Origin: a virus | Strand: one strand, 5' to 3' | Virus record (IMG/VR): IMGVR_UViG_3300037320_000081 | Span: 1-35,812 of that record | DNA: 35,812 nucleotides | Part shown: positions 20,907-28,901 of the stretch, piece after piece | How positions within the stretch are numbered: position 1 is the first letter of the stretch | Layout: each line of letters starts with the position of its first letter | Notes under the pieces: model-generated | Databases searched by the model: none | Told to the model about the DNA's origin: nothing | What the model saw: the letters and a program-made list of their open reading frames with translations, nothing else | Made by a program: the position numbers and the translations under genes

Positions 20907-23124
20907 AATATCAGTTTTTCCAGGGGGATATTTCTCTCAAAAGTTGGGGAAATATGTTCCTTCAACTAAACCTAATGAGTCAATGGACTTTGAGGATTAC
21001 ATCTACAATATCAAAAATGGAAAGTGGGAAGATGCTGTTATAAACGTTCGTTCTAAACGTTGGGAAAAAGTACAAGCGCAGGGAATAACCGCTTCAGGTA
21101 CTTTTGAATATCGAAATGTAAAAGGACTAATTGAGCATTCTGGAATTATAGCCATTGATATAGATGCAAAAGATAATCCTAATTGGTCTATTGATGAGGT
21201 GGCAGCTGACCCCTATATTATGGCTTTTCACGAGTCAATTTCTGGAAATGGTGGGTATGTTGGATTTGTTAAGATTGACCCGTCGCGGCACTTGGACTCA
21301 TTCATAGGGCTAGAGAAATACTTTGCAAATGAGTACAAAGTCATTCTTGATGAATCCTGCAAAGATGTTTCTCGTTTTCGATTTGTTTCTATGGATGTAA
21401 ATGTTTTTTACAATCCAAACAGCAAGGTTTTTAAAAAGTACGTTCCTAAAAAGAAAGTTGAACCTCAAAAAACATACGTTCACACAGGGGATGACATGGA
21501 TTTTATCTTGCAGCAGATCAAAGATCGCAGCCTAAATATTTGCGAAGACTATTCCGATTGGGTTAAGGTAGGGATGGGGTTTGCAAACTCTTTAGGCGAA
21601 TCGGGACGAGACAAGTTCAATTTTGTATCTTCTTTTTCGATAAAGTACGATCAAAACGAATGTGATAAATCTTATGATGGGTTCCTAAAACGAAAGCGAA
21701 GCGATAACTCAATCGCTACTTTTTTCTACCTATGCCAGAACCAGGGGATAAAAATCAAAACCCCAAAGACTGAGCAAATCGAGCGTATCGCAAAGCTAAG
21801 ACGTAAGAGTTCGGTTAAGAACGGAGGGATAAAAGACCCGAAAGAGGGGGCAATTAAGACCCTTGAATTATCTGGAATCAAGCGTGAAGAGAGCGAAAAA
21901 ATCATAGATCAGGTTATGAATATGCCTAATCATGAAATTGAAAACGAGCGCACGGATGATTTGATTTCTGATCTAAAAGCATTTCTTTCTGAGTACAATA
22001 TTCTATTCAATACTATAACTAGGCACATAGAAATAAACGGTGAAATTATTGATGATCGGATGTATAATTCACTCTATATTAAGTCAAAGGAAGTTGTTTC
22101 TGATAAGACTACTAAGGACTTATTATTCTCTATTATTGAATCAGATTTCACTAAAGAATACAATCCTTTCATTAAGTTCTTTGAAACTCATAAATATCTC
22201 AAGCCATCCGGGTTAGTAGATGAATTGCTATCGTGTATCAAATATAAGGCTGACTTGGATGGTATGCATGTGACCAACTACCTGGATGTTTTTGGTCACA
22301 AATGGTTACTTTCTGTAGTCGCGTCGATGCTGGGGACGCACTCAGTAATGATATTGGTTTTGACGGGCGGTCAATATGAAGGGAAAACTAACTTCTTTAG
22401 GAACCTTTTTCCTGAAGAGCTGCAAGCGTATTACGCAGAAAGCAAGCTAGATGGAAAGCCTGAGGATGACGCTGCATTGATGTGCAAAAAGGCCATTATA
22501 ATGGACGATGAGTTTGGGGGAAAAAGTAAGCAGGAAGCCAAGAAACTAAAGGATTTGTCATCCAAAGATAAGTTTTCTATTCGCAAGCCTTACGGAAAAT
22601 TTCACGAGGATCTAAAGCGAATCGCGGTTCTTTGCGGAACTTCAAACGAGGATGAAATTATCAACGATCCAACAGGAAACCGAAGAATACTTCCCGTTAA
22701 TGTCATATCAATAGACTACGAAAAATACAATTTAATCGACAAAACAGCACTTTGGATGGAGCTATATTGGGAGCTTCAGGAGGTCGGAGAATCTTGGATG
22801 TTGAGTAGACAGGAAATCTCTTACCTAAACCAGATCACTCAGGTCAATGAGCAGGCCAGTCTGGAGTGTGAGGCGATACAAATGTTTTTTGACAGACCGG
22901 ACAAAGGTGGTTTTCGCGAATGGATGAGCAACACTGAAATAGTCAATTTCATTGAAACGCATACGCGACTAAAGATTTCTCCTTTCAAACTAGGCATGAA
23001 CCTGAAAAAACTGGGATTTGAGAAAATCAGCAAAAGAATCGATGGAGTGCCTAGAAACGTTTACGAGGTAATAAAAAGAGGTGACTACAATAAAAACGGA
23101 AGTGATTCACAATCAGCGTTTTAG
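20899..23124 (+). CDS. Primase-helicase with VirE_N/BT4734-like and VirE-type ATPase domains
   Basis: This 741-residue protein would prime and unwind DNA at the phage origin. Residues about 35-180 resemble the VirE_N/BT4734-like domain, with an IDID metal-binding-type motif (Asp87, Asp89) and SGNGGYVGFVKIDP. Residues about 195-290 look like a primase C-terminal (PriCT-2-like) helical domain (YSDWVKVGMGFANSLGESG). Residues about 430-690 are a VirE/D5-type P-loop ATPase: Walker A GGQYEGKT (490-497), Walker B IIMDDEFGG with Asp536-Asp537-Glu538, then CGTSNEDEIINDPTGNRR, a sensor/arginine-finger-type region. The start overlaps the preceding small DNA-binding gene. A repeat-rich gap follows. Confidence 0.87.
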   Translation: MSKISVFPGGYFSQKLGKYVPSTKPNESMDFEDYIYNIKNGKWEDAVINVRSKRWEKVQAQGITASGTFEYRNVKGLIEHSGIIAIDIDAKDNPNWSIDEVAADPYIMAFHESISGNGGYVGFVKIDPSRHLDSFIGLEKYFANEYKVILDESCKDVSRFRFVSMDVNVFYNPNSKVFKKYVPKKKVEPQKTYVHTGDDMDFILQQIKDRSLNICEDYSDWVKVGMGFANSLGESGRDKFNFVSSFSIKYDQNECDKSYDGFLKRKRSDNSIATFFYLCQNQGIKIKTPKTEQIERIAKLRRKSSVKNGGIKDPKEGAIKTLELSGIKREESEKIIDQVMNMPNHEIENERTDDLISDLKAFLSEYNILFNTITRHIEINGEIIDDRMYNSLYIKSKEVVSDKTTKDLLFSIIESDFTKEYNPFIKFFETHKYLKPSGLVDELLSCIKYKADLDGMHVTNYLDVFGHKWLLSVVASMLGTHSVMILVLTGGQYEGKTNFFRNLFPEELQAYYAESKLDGKPEDDAALMCKKAIIMDDEFGGKSKQEAKKLKDLSSKDKFSIRKPYGKFHEDLKRIAVLCGTSNEDEIINDPTGNRRILPVNVISIDYEKYNLIDKTALWMELYWELQEVGESWMLSRQEISYLNQITQVNEQASLECEAIQMFFDRPDKGGFREWMSNTEIVNFIETHTRLKISPFKLGMNLKKLGFEKISKRIDGVPRNVYEVIKRGDYNKNGSDSQSAF

Positions 23125-23131
23125 AAAATAG

Positions 23132-23265
23132 TGTAGTCATGTAGTCAGTGTAGTAACCAACTTGCATAAACTTATAGAGAATTTTTCTTACGCGAAAATT
23201 ATTTTGATAATTGCATTTACTATCTACATACTTAATACTTATATATAGTAACTACACTGACTACA
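23132..23265. repeat. Iteron-like TGTAGT repeats and 15-base inverted repeat, candidate replication origin
   Basis: TGTAGT occurs at 23132, 23140 and 23149 on the plus strand and in reverse at 23251-23256 and 23260-23265, with a further reverse copy at 23357-23362. TGTAGTCAGTGTAGT (23140-23154) is exactly inverted as ACTACACTGACTACA (23251-23265). The 96 bases between are A+T-rich and hold a small hairpin (AATTTTTC/GAAAATT). It lies directly after the primase-helicase gene and before the SF2 helicase. That layout fits an origin or a regulator's operator, or a recombination site. Confidence 0.55.
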
Positions 23266-23277
23266 AAGGGTTAAAAG

Positions 23278-23373
23278 ATGGGTTTAGGGTTAATGCAGGC
23301 TGTTTTTTTGTATTCAGCTTGCAAAATAAAAGGTGAATACAAGGTGCATACAACTAACTACAAAAAAAAATGA
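23278..23373 (+). CDS. Possible 31-residue leader peptide
   Basis: The frame ATG 23278 to TGA 23371-23373 overlaps the helicase start (ATGA). The product starts MGLGLMQAVFLYSACKIKGE and ends KKK encoded by nine A residues. It has no recognisable domain. The coupling overlap suggests it may serve to bring ribosomes to the helicase gene, or may be chance in an A-rich region. Confidence 0.3.
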   Translation: MGLGLMQAVFLYSACKIKGEYKVHTTNYKKK

Positions 23374-24809
23374 TCGAGCTAAGACCGTACCAGCTAGAGG
23401 CAGTGCAAAAGACTAGGGAAATGATCCTAGCAGGGAAGAAGAAGTTTGTCTTTTGCAGCCCCACAGGCAGCGGAAAAACTTTTACCTTTTCCTTCATCGT
23501 CAAGAGCGCAATAGCGAAGGGGAAACGGGTTTTGATACTAACACATAGAACGGAGCTGTTAACTCAGGCAGGCGGCGCGCTTGAGTCCATAGGGCTAAAT
23601 CCTACCAAGATTGAAGCAGGAAAAAGTATATCCTATTTTTCGGGCCAACTATACACCGCTATGATTGAAACTATTTCTAGACGAATGCACAAATTAGAGT
23701 ACATTAATTTCGTTCAATCGCTTGACTTAATCATTATTGATGAGTGCCATTTCGGGAACTTCGACAAGTTCTTTTCACAGATTGCAAAGACAAGTGTAGT
23801 AATCGGATTTACAGCAACCCCACACCGGGAAAAGAATCAGATTGCTTTGGATGAGTTTTACGAGGGACTTGTAGAGGTCGTATCTATTCCCGAATTGATA
23901 GAGCAGGGTTTCCTATCAAAACCCTTGAGTTATGGCGTTAAATTAGACTTAAGTAGCGTAAAAACTAAAGGCAATGATTACGATAATGATTCTTTGGGCT
24001 CCTTTATGACTGAGACAAAAGTTTACGAGGGCGTAATTGAGAACTATAAAAAGATATGCGACAAAACAAAAGCGATTGCTTTTTGCCCAAATATCAAAAG
24101 CTCAATAAAACTAAGGGATGAAATGATCGAGTCGGGGCTGAATGCAAAACACCTAGACGCAGGATCTACTAAAAAAGAGCGCGCGGACTGTTTAATTTGG
24201 TTCAAAAATACCTCTGATGCTATTCTTTGCAATGTTGGCATATTGACAACAGGATTCGATGAGCCGACTATACAGACAATTATTCTCTATCGGGCTACAA
24301 AATCGCTTCCTTTGTTTTTGCAAATGGTAGGGCGTGGCAGCAGAATTATAAAGGGCCTAAAAGAAACTTTCAACCTTTTGGATTTTGGTAATAATGTCAA
24401 TGAACACGGATTTTGGGAAGATGAAAGGGCGTGGAGCTTAAAGAAAAAGAAGAAGAAAAAAGAAGGGGCAGCACCTGTAAAAGAATGCAAAGAATGCGGT
24501 GCGCTATGCTATGTAAGTGTTACGGTTTGCGGAACTTGCGGTTATGTTTTCCCTGTATCAGAAAAGCAGAAAGCAGAAGCTGAAATCGCATTTTTGCAGT
24601 TACTAACTAAGCAGGAGCGCATAAGAAAAGCTAATAACGCTGGACTAGAAGAAAAGTCAAGAATGGCTAAAGCTGGTTTAATTAGCCCTTATTGGGTGCT
24701 GCATAAGTTAACAGACCGAAGCGAGGCTCTGGAGTTCATTAATCTGATGGGATATAAAAAAGGATGGCTACACATGAATCAAGATAGATTTGAATGTCTG
24801 AAAAACTAG
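23370..24809 (+). CDS. SF2 DEAD/DEAH-type helicase with C-terminal zinc ribbon
   Basis: The 479-residue protein has the SF2 core: Q-like start ELRPYQLEAVQ, Walker A SPTGSGKT (30-37), motif Ia LTHRTELL, motif II DECH (124-127), motif III GFTATPHR and motif VI QMVGRGSRI. These are arranged as in UvsW/RecG-like and type I/III restriction-type translocases. A lysine-rich linker (KKKKKKKEG) leads to a four-cysteine ribbon: Cys373, 376, 387, 390 (with Cys380 between), then a helical end. It would unwind or remodel branched DNA in replication or recombination. It lies in the replication block with the nuclease and SSB-like genes, starting right after the candidate origin. Confidence 0.88.
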   Translation: MIELRPYQLEAVQKTREMILAGKKKFVFCSPTGSGKTFTFSFIVKSAIAKGKRVLILTHRTELLTQAGGALESIGLNPTKIEAGKSISYFSGQLYTAMIETISRRMHKLEYINFVQSLDLIIIDECHFGNFDKFFSQIAKTSVVIGFTATPHREKNQIALDEFYEGLVEVVSIPELIEQGFLSKPLSYGVKLDLSSVKTKGNDYDNDSLGSFMTETKVYEGVIENYKKICDKTKAIAFCPNIKSSIKLRDEMIESGLNAKHLDAGSTKKERADCLIWFKNTSDAILCNVGILTTGFDEPTIQTIILYRATKSLPLFLQMVGRGSRIIKGLKETFNLLDFGNNVNEHGFWEDERAWSLKKKKKKKEGAAPVKECKECGALCYVSVTVCGTCGYVFPVSEKQKAEAEIAFLQLLTKQERIRKANNAGLEEKSRMAKAGLISPYWVLHKLTDRSEALEFINLMGYKKGWLHMNQDRFECLKN

Positions 24810-24994
24810 AGATTAACGGAAGAGTAGTAGGTAGTTTTGAAATAACAACTTACTACATGGGTAAAACCGAAAGTGGCGAAAAAATTATCATTGAAAAAGT
24901 TAAGGTTCTTGACACTGATGGTAAGTATATTAAGTTCGCAAAACTAAGCGGTGTAATAAGTTACATGAATAAATACCCTGTAACATGGAAATAA
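24794..24994 (+). CDS. Small unknown protein, 66 residues
   Basis: It overlaps the helicase by 16 bases and the nuclease gene by 10. The product MSEKLEINGRVVGSFEITTY is beta-rich (EKIIIEKVKVLDTDGKYIKF) and ends YMNKYPVTWK, like a small beta-barrel. No catalytic residues or known motif. Tight overlap on both sides supports it as coding and as part of the replication unit. Confidence 0.6.
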   Translation: MSEKLEINGRVVGSFEITTYYMGKTESGEKIIIEKVKVLDTDGKYIKFAKLSGVISYMNKYPVTWK

Positions 24995-25320
24995 GCGAAG
25001 ACAAAATTCAAAGCGATTGTTATATGTGGTTTCACGCTACCTATCCAGATTTGAGGGGCTTACTATGCTACAATTTAAATAATTCACGAAGTAAAATACA
25101 GGCAATGACTGATCGAGGTTTAGGCTTGCAGCCGGGCCGTTCGGATCTAGTTTTCTATTACAAGGGTGCTGCATATATGCTGGAAGCCAAGACTGAGAAA
25201 GGAACACAGCAGCCAAATCAAAAAGTTTGGCAGGCTAAAATAATTCAGGCGGGATTTAGTTATCAAATATTTAGATCAAAAGAAGAATTTATTTCTATAA
25301 TACTTGCAATAATTAAATAA
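24985..25320 (+). CDS. VRR-NUC domain nuclease
   Basis: The 111-residue protein is a single VRR-NUC (PD-(D/E)xK-related) domain. N-terminal Glu4 (ISEDKIQSDCYMW), the G-R-S-D-L-V-F strand with Asp53 and Leu54, and MLEAKTEKG with Glu68-x-Lys70 are the expected metal-binding residues, followed by a Q-x-x-W helix (QQPNQKVWQAKI). It would cut branched or structured DNA, as do Holliday-junction type relatives, probably together with the SF2 helicase just upstream. The last codons overlap the next promoter (copy 5). No signal peptide. Confidence 0.85.
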   Translation: MEISEDKIQSDCYMWFHATYPDLRGLLCYNLNNSRSKIQAMTDRGLGLQPGRSDLVFYYKGAAYMLEAKTEKGTQQPNQKVWQAKIIQAGFSYQIFRSKEEFISIILAIIK

Positions 25321-25356
25321 AATAGTTAATATTACAAAACCAAACACAAAATAAAA
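25304..25356 (+). promoter_or_regulatory. Promoter, copy 5
   Basis: TTG at 25304-25306 and TAATATTA at 25327-25334 are 20 bases apart, with the shared spacer ATTAAATAAAATAGTTAAT (25312-25330). It begins inside the nuclease gene. The leader to ATG 25357 is A-rich (CAAACACAAAATAAAA) and lacks the AGCGA element. It would give extra expression of the SSB-like protein. Confidence 0.7.
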
Positions 25357-25671
25357 ATGGCAGATTTCGATAACAGATTATCAGGAGCGTTATTCAAAAA
25401 CGACAAAGGCGACAATCCTAAAAGACCCGATTACAGGGGAAACTACATGGATCAGAATGGAGTAGAGTTCAACGTTTCTGCATGGATTAAGACGTCAGCA
25501 AAAGGCGTTACATTCATGAGCTTCACGATGCAGGTTAAGGAGGCTAAGCTTCCACCCGCTATGCACAATTTTAGCTCTTACGATACTAAACTTCCATCCG
25601 CTACGCAAAGCCAGCCAGCGGCACCGCCACATAATTTTCAGGATGACGATGGTGATAAACTTCCGTTCTGA
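25357..25671 (+). CDS. SSB-like protein with acidic C-terminal tip
   Basis: The 104-residue protein has a beta N-terminal half (LSGALFKNDKGD, YRGNYMDQNGVEFNVSAW, KGVTFMSFTMQV) that could form an OB-like barrel. A proline/glutamine-rich linker follows (QSQPAAPPHN), then the end DDDGDKLPF. The acidic residues plus L-P-F are the interaction tip of bacterial SSB proteins, which recruits replication and repair proteins. The N-terminal core is shorter than a classical SSB, so it may be a divergent SSB or a related small binding protein. It has its own promoter inside the replication block. Confidence 0.6.
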   Translation: MADFDNRLSGALFKNDKGDNPKRPDYRGNYMDQNGVEFNVSAWIKTSAKGVTFMSFTMQVKEAKLPPAMHNFSSYDTKLPSATQSQPAAPPHNFQDDDGDKLPF

Positions 25672-25919
25672 TGAAAGGGCTAAAACTAAAGTTCGGAGCG
25701 TATAAAGGGACCTGTTTTTCAAAGGTTCCGCTAGAATATAAAATATCGTTTTGGAAGATATTTGAAACCAGGTACGAAAAGAATCAGTTGGTTAAGCAAA
25801 AAAGAGTTCAGGAATTTATGGACTACCTTAGCAAGGATGAAAAGATCAATTCTAAGAACAAATTACCAGATAATAATAGTAAAACTACATACAGTAGATC
25901 AGGCAAAAGGTTTTGCTGA
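25671..25919 (+). CDS. Unknown small protein, possibly frameshifted
   Basis: It is coupled to the SSB-like gene by ATGA. The product MKGLKLKFGAYKGTCFSKVP, then LEYKISFWKIFETRYEKNQL, resembles a family of small proteins with an F-G-x-Y-K-G core near the N-terminus. The C-terminal 30 residues become low-complexity and basic (KNKLPDNNSKTTYSRSGKRF). A +1 shift at TTTT (25911-25914) would join it to a frame giving AETEKEAIKMFDKLMIQVTS that runs to 26034. This could be a programmed slip, an indel, or chance. Confidence 0.5.
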   Translation: MKGLKLKFGAYKGTCFSKVPLEYKISFWKIFETRYEKNQLVKQKRVQEFMDYLSKDEKINSKNKLPDNNSKTTYSRSGKRFC

Positions 25920-25941
25920 AACCGAAAAGGAGGCTATAAAG

Positions 25942-26034
25942 ATGTTTGACAAATTAATGATTCAAGTTACAAGTTTCACGAGTGCTAAATTATTATTCAA
26001 CAACAAACTAATTGAAGAGCGAAATGGAAACTAA
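25942..26034 (+). CDS. Possible 30-residue peptide, or 3' part of the preceding gene
   Basis: ATG 25942 follows AAAGGAGGCTATAAAG, one of the few real Shine-Dalgarno-like sequences in the window. The product is MFDKLMIQVTSFTSAKLLFN followed by NKLIEERNGN. The open frame extends upstream to 25762 without another good start. The residues before 25942 in that frame (DQAKGFAETEKEAIK) also look protein-like, which supports an origin as part of a longer gene. Confidence 0.3.
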   Translation: MFDKLMIQVTSFTSAKLLFNNKLIEERNGN

Positions 26035-26440
26035 ATATTATGAGTATATCGGTACACAAGAGCAGGCAAATGGGTACGCAAATCCCATTCCTATCATGGG
26101 AAATATATATCCTGATAGTGCGAAAATGGGAGTCACGGCAGTTTCTTTTTGGGCCTCTGGATCAGATTCAATTTCTAAGGAATGGCGGCTAGTAGAAAAA
26201 GAACAATCAACCGAGGAGCTGATTGAACTACTAAACAAACAAGCTGCTAAGGATGGCTTAATCTGTTCGGTAACTTTTGAGAAGAAGCCTGAGGTTGAGA
26301 TCACTGACTTTCATCTAAGTAAAGCGTATAAAAATGGCCTTACAAGGGTTGTCTTTTATGTTAACGTGGAAAACTTACAGGTTCAAAGTAACGAGACTCA
26401 ACTAATTGAAGCAATCAAAACCGTACTCGAAAATGACTAG
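26024..26440 (+). CDS. Unknown early protein, 138 residues
   Basis: I start at ATG 26024 (METKYYEYIG), preceded by GAAGAGCGAA, rather than TTG 26012. The product has a beta N-terminal domain (YEYIGTQEQANGYANPIPIM, MGVTAVSFWASGSDSI) that looks like a small barrel, with W-R-L-V-E at the end, then an acidic linker and a helical-beta C-terminus (KAYKNGLTRVVFYVNVENLQ). No motif recognised. It overlaps the lipoprotein gene downstream by eight bases. Confidence 0.6.
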   Translation: METKYYEYIGTQEQANGYANPIPIMGNIYPDSAKMGVTAVSFWASGSDSISKEWRLVEKEQSTEELIELLNKQAAKDGLICSVTFEKKPEVEITDFHLSKAYKNGLTRVVFYVNVENLQVQSNETQLIEAIKTVLEND

Positions 26441-26717
26441 ATCAAACAGATTCCAGCTTGCAATAATGGGTTTAATTACCTTAGCTCTGATAGTTATACT
26501 TTCTAGTTGCGAGACTTACAAGCGGAATGTAATCAGGCAGCGCATCATTAGCGAAGAAGGCACTGTTATAGCGATTAATATGGATTACGGGTTCTATACT
26601 GTATTCTGGGAGTGCGAGAATCCAAAGTACAGGAACCAGCCTTGTTTTGGAATTAGCGATCATCCTATGAGGTCAGGGATAAATTTAGGCGACACAGTTA
26701 AAATAACAATAAAATGA
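26433..26717 (+). CDS. Small lipoprotein, 94 residues
   Basis: I start at ATG 26433, overlapping the previous stop, because the earlier in-frame start would add a nonsignal extension. The N-terminus TRSNRFQLAIMGLITLALIV then ILSSC is a lipoprotein signal with lipidated Cys26. The mature part is a small beta domain with two more cysteines (FWECENPKYRNQPCFG) that may form a disulfide in the periplasm. Phage lipoproteins made early often block superinfection. That is a hypothesis only. It is coupled to the next gene (ATGA). Confidence 0.7.
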   Translation: MTRSNRFQLAIMGLITLALIVILSSCETYKRNVIRQRIISEEGTVIAINMDYGFYTVFWECENPKYRNQPCFGISDHPMRSGINLGDTVKITIK

Positions 26718-27379
26718 CTAATAAAGACTTAGAGCGATTGAAAAAATTATTAGAAGGAACTGAATTTGATGTTGACGATTCTGATTCTGTTCATGCATTG
26801 GTAAAATCAAAAGACATTTGGAAGGGTGTTGAGTTTGTTGAGTGTATAACAGATAAAGCTAATAATTTCAGGAAGGGCAAGGTTTACCGATTGGTTCCTG
26901 GTAAGAATATTAAAGGCCCAAACTGTATTTACACTGAAGATAAAAAATGTGCAACGTATGGAACGGCAAGCACATTAGGACTAGGGGGTACTATGCTATG
27001 CTTTAACCCCTCCACAGAAGAAGCCTATGTAAACCAGCTAAAGGCTAAGGCGTTTGAATTGTACGGCGATATTCAGGAGGCAGATAGGTTTCAAGAGCCT
27101 AACGGGAATACTGACACATATCGAGAAAAGGGGAACAAATCTAACCCTGAATGGGATTACATAAAACATCAGGATGAGCTATTTTTCTATTCAATTCTTC
27201 TCTACAAAGAAGGCAAATGGGCAAAGAAGCTACCGAAAAGGATTGAGGTATCAATTCTAAATATTGTAATAGAGGATAATTATCAGGCTTTTGAGAAATG
27301 TAAATCTATCGGTAAAGAAGCTATATATGACTATATGGATAGGTGTCTTGAGAAACTATTAAATGATGAAGTTGATTAA
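26714..27379 (+). CDS. Unknown early protein, 221 residues
   Basis: The product begins MTNKDLERLKKLLEGTEFDV with an acidic patch. It continues with a beta section (VEFVECITDKANNFRKGKVY, RLVPGKNIKGPNC) of SH3-like pattern and closes with a helical region rich in Tyr and Lys (FFYSILLYKEGKWAKKLPKR, AIYDYMDRCLEKLLNDE). No catalytic motif or signal peptide. It is the last gene before a strong terminator at 27389, so it ends the early operon. Confidence 0.65.
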   Translation: MTNKDLERLKKLLEGTEFDVDDSDSVHALVKSKDIWKGVEFVECITDKANNFRKGKVYRLVPGKNIKGPNCIYTEDKKCATYGTASTLGLGGTMLCFNPSTEEAYVNQLKAKAFELYGDIQEADRFQEPNGNTDTYREKGNKSNPEWDYIKHQDELFFYSILLYKEGKWAKKLPKRIEVSILNIVIEDNYQAFEKCKSIGKEAIYDYMDRCLEKLLNDEVD

Positions 27380-27388
27380 CACCTAATT

Positions 27389-27419
27389 AGCCCGGGATTA
27401 ACATTTCGGGCTTTTTTTT
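27389..27419 (+). terminator. Intrinsic terminator ending the early operon
   Basis: AGCCCG (27389-27394) pairs with CGGGCT (27407-27412), followed by eight T residues. It separates the replication region from the methyltransferase/packaging region. Confidence 0.85.
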
Positions 27420-27448
27420 CGTTAAATTGCAGTGTAAACAAAAGCAGT

Positions 27449-28549
27449 ATGAACTCAAAAGTTGTCAAAATATCAGAGATTAAATCGAATCCAAATAATC
27501 CTCGACTAATCAAAGATGAAAAGTTTCATAAATTAGTCAAGTCAATTCAGGGATTTCCTGAGATGCTGGAAATACGCCCTATTGTAGTCAATGCTGATAT
27601 GATTGTACTAGGAGGCAACATGAGGCTAAAGGCTTGCAAAGAGGCAGGATTGAAGGAGATACCCATTATCTTTGCTGATGATCTTACCGAGGAACAGCAA
27701 AGGGAATTTATCATTAAGGATAATGTCGGCTTTGGTGAATGGGATTGGGAGCTGATCGCTAATGAATGGGATTCGGAAGAGTTAGAAGGTTGGGGTCTTG
27801 ATATTCCTAATTTTGGTACTGATGAAGTTTTAGAAGCCGAAGAAGATGACTTTGATACAACACCGCCTGAAATACCGATAACAGTTTTAGGCGACCTTTA
27901 CGAGATTGGAGAGCATCGTTTGTTATGTGGAAGTGCAACAGATGTAAATGATATTGATAAATTAATGTTAGTTAATGTTCCTGACTTAATACACACAGAC
28001 CCTCCATACGGAATGAATGCAGTTTCAAAAAGTGGAGTTTTAAAAGAGAGGTATGGAACAGATATTTTAGGAGACGATAATACAGATGTTGCTCGAGATT
28101 CATTTAATTTGATTTATTCTTTATACCCTAAATCTAAACACGTTTGGTGGGGGGCAAACTATTACTCTTCTTGTTTACCTGATGCTGAATGCTGGCTTGT
28201 TTGGGATAAGAATAATGGATCAAGCGACCAAACAGATTGTGAGTTAGCTTGGAGTAATATCAGAAGTGTTGTGAGACAATTTACACAAGCTTCTGAAAAA
28301 ACAAACCGAGTCCATCCAACGCAAAAACCTGTTTCATTAGTTGAGTGGTGTATTGAAAAAACTAAAGAACCAATTAAGTCTATGTTTGATGGCTTTGGAG
28401 GGAGTGGAGTAACAATGGTGACAGGGCATCAATTAAACATAAAAACATATCTCTTAGAACTTGACCCAAAGTACTGCGATGTAATTGTAAACAGAATGAG
28501 GAATTTAGACCCATCATTGGTAATTAAAAGAAATGGCATACAAATATAG
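27449..28549 (+). CDS. ParB-like domain fused to a DNA methyltransferase
   Basis: The 366-residue protein has a ParB/Srx-type N-terminal domain (about 1-110: [36 protein letters not shown]). It is joined to a beta-class adenine-N6/cytosine-N4 methyltransferase: catalytic TDPPYG at 183-188 (Asp184, Pro185, Pro186, Tyr187), then the AdoMet-binding [10 protein letters not shown] (314-323) near the C-terminus. Motif IV before motif I is the beta-class order. It would methylate phage DNA, probably to resist host restriction, with the ParB-like part binding DNA. It lies directly upstream of the terminase, with a 17-base overlap, in a common arrangement for phages. Confidence 0.88.
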   Translation: MNSKVVKISEIKSNPNNPRLIKDEKFHKLVKSIQGFPEMLEIRPIVVNADMIVLGGNMRLKACKEAGLKEIPIIFADDLTEEQQREFIIKDNVGFGEWDWELIANEWDSEELEGWGLDIPNFGTDEVLEAEEDDFDTTPPEIPITVLGDLYEIGEHRLLCGSATDVNDIDKLMLVNVPDLIHTDPPYGMNAVSKSGVLKERYGTDILGDDNTDVARDSFNLIYSLYPKSKHVWWGANYYSSCLPDAECWLVWDKNNGSSDQTDCELAWSNIRSVVRQFTQASEKTNRVHPTQKPVSLVEWCIEKTKEPIKSMFDGFGGSGVTMVTGHQLNIKTYLLELDPKYCDVIVNRMRNLDPSLVIKRNGIQI

Positions 28550-28901
28550 CGAACTAGAAAAGCAAGCTTTAGAAGCGATTGAGAAACATAAACTGTTTTT
28601 TATTGCTGATGTGACTTCGTATTTGCCATGCTCAATGGGAACTTTCTATGATTTTAAATTACAAGAATCGGAAGCCATAAAAGAAGCTCTTACAAAGGTT
28701 AAGACAGATATTAAGGTCTCAATGCGGTCCAAGTGGTATAAGTCAGATAACCCGACCTTGCAAATGGGGTTGATGAAGTTGATTAGTACTGACGAAGAAC
28801 TAAGAAAGTTATCAATGCAGCATAATGCAAATGAGGAAATAGAAAAGCCAATATTTAAACCTATTAATCTAGATGTTAGAATCGACAACGGCTCAGTATA
28901 A
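28533..28901 (+). CDS. Probable terminase small subunit
   Basis: The 122-residue protein has an N-terminal helix-turn-helix-like part ([40 protein letters not shown]). A middle helical segment carries the small-terminase-like [20 protein letters not shown], in which a helix from W-Y-K through L-x-x-L suits oligomerisation, and the end is acidic/hydrophobic ([11 protein letters not shown]). Small terminase recognises the packaging site and forms a ring. It overlaps the large terminase start by 29 bases, the expected neighbour. The family call rests on position and helix pattern. Confidence 0.7.
   Translation: MAYKYSELEKQALEAIEKHKLFFIADVTSYLPCSMGTFYDFKLQESEAIKEALTKVKTDIKVSMRSKWYKSDNPTLQMGLMKLISTDEELRKLSMQHNANEEIEKPIFKPINLDVRIDNGSV

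Noticed and set aside
25762-25941. A separate gene starting at ATG 25762
   Set aside because: The first 30 codons overlap the SSB-linked gene and look like off-frame sequence; only the later part is protein-like.
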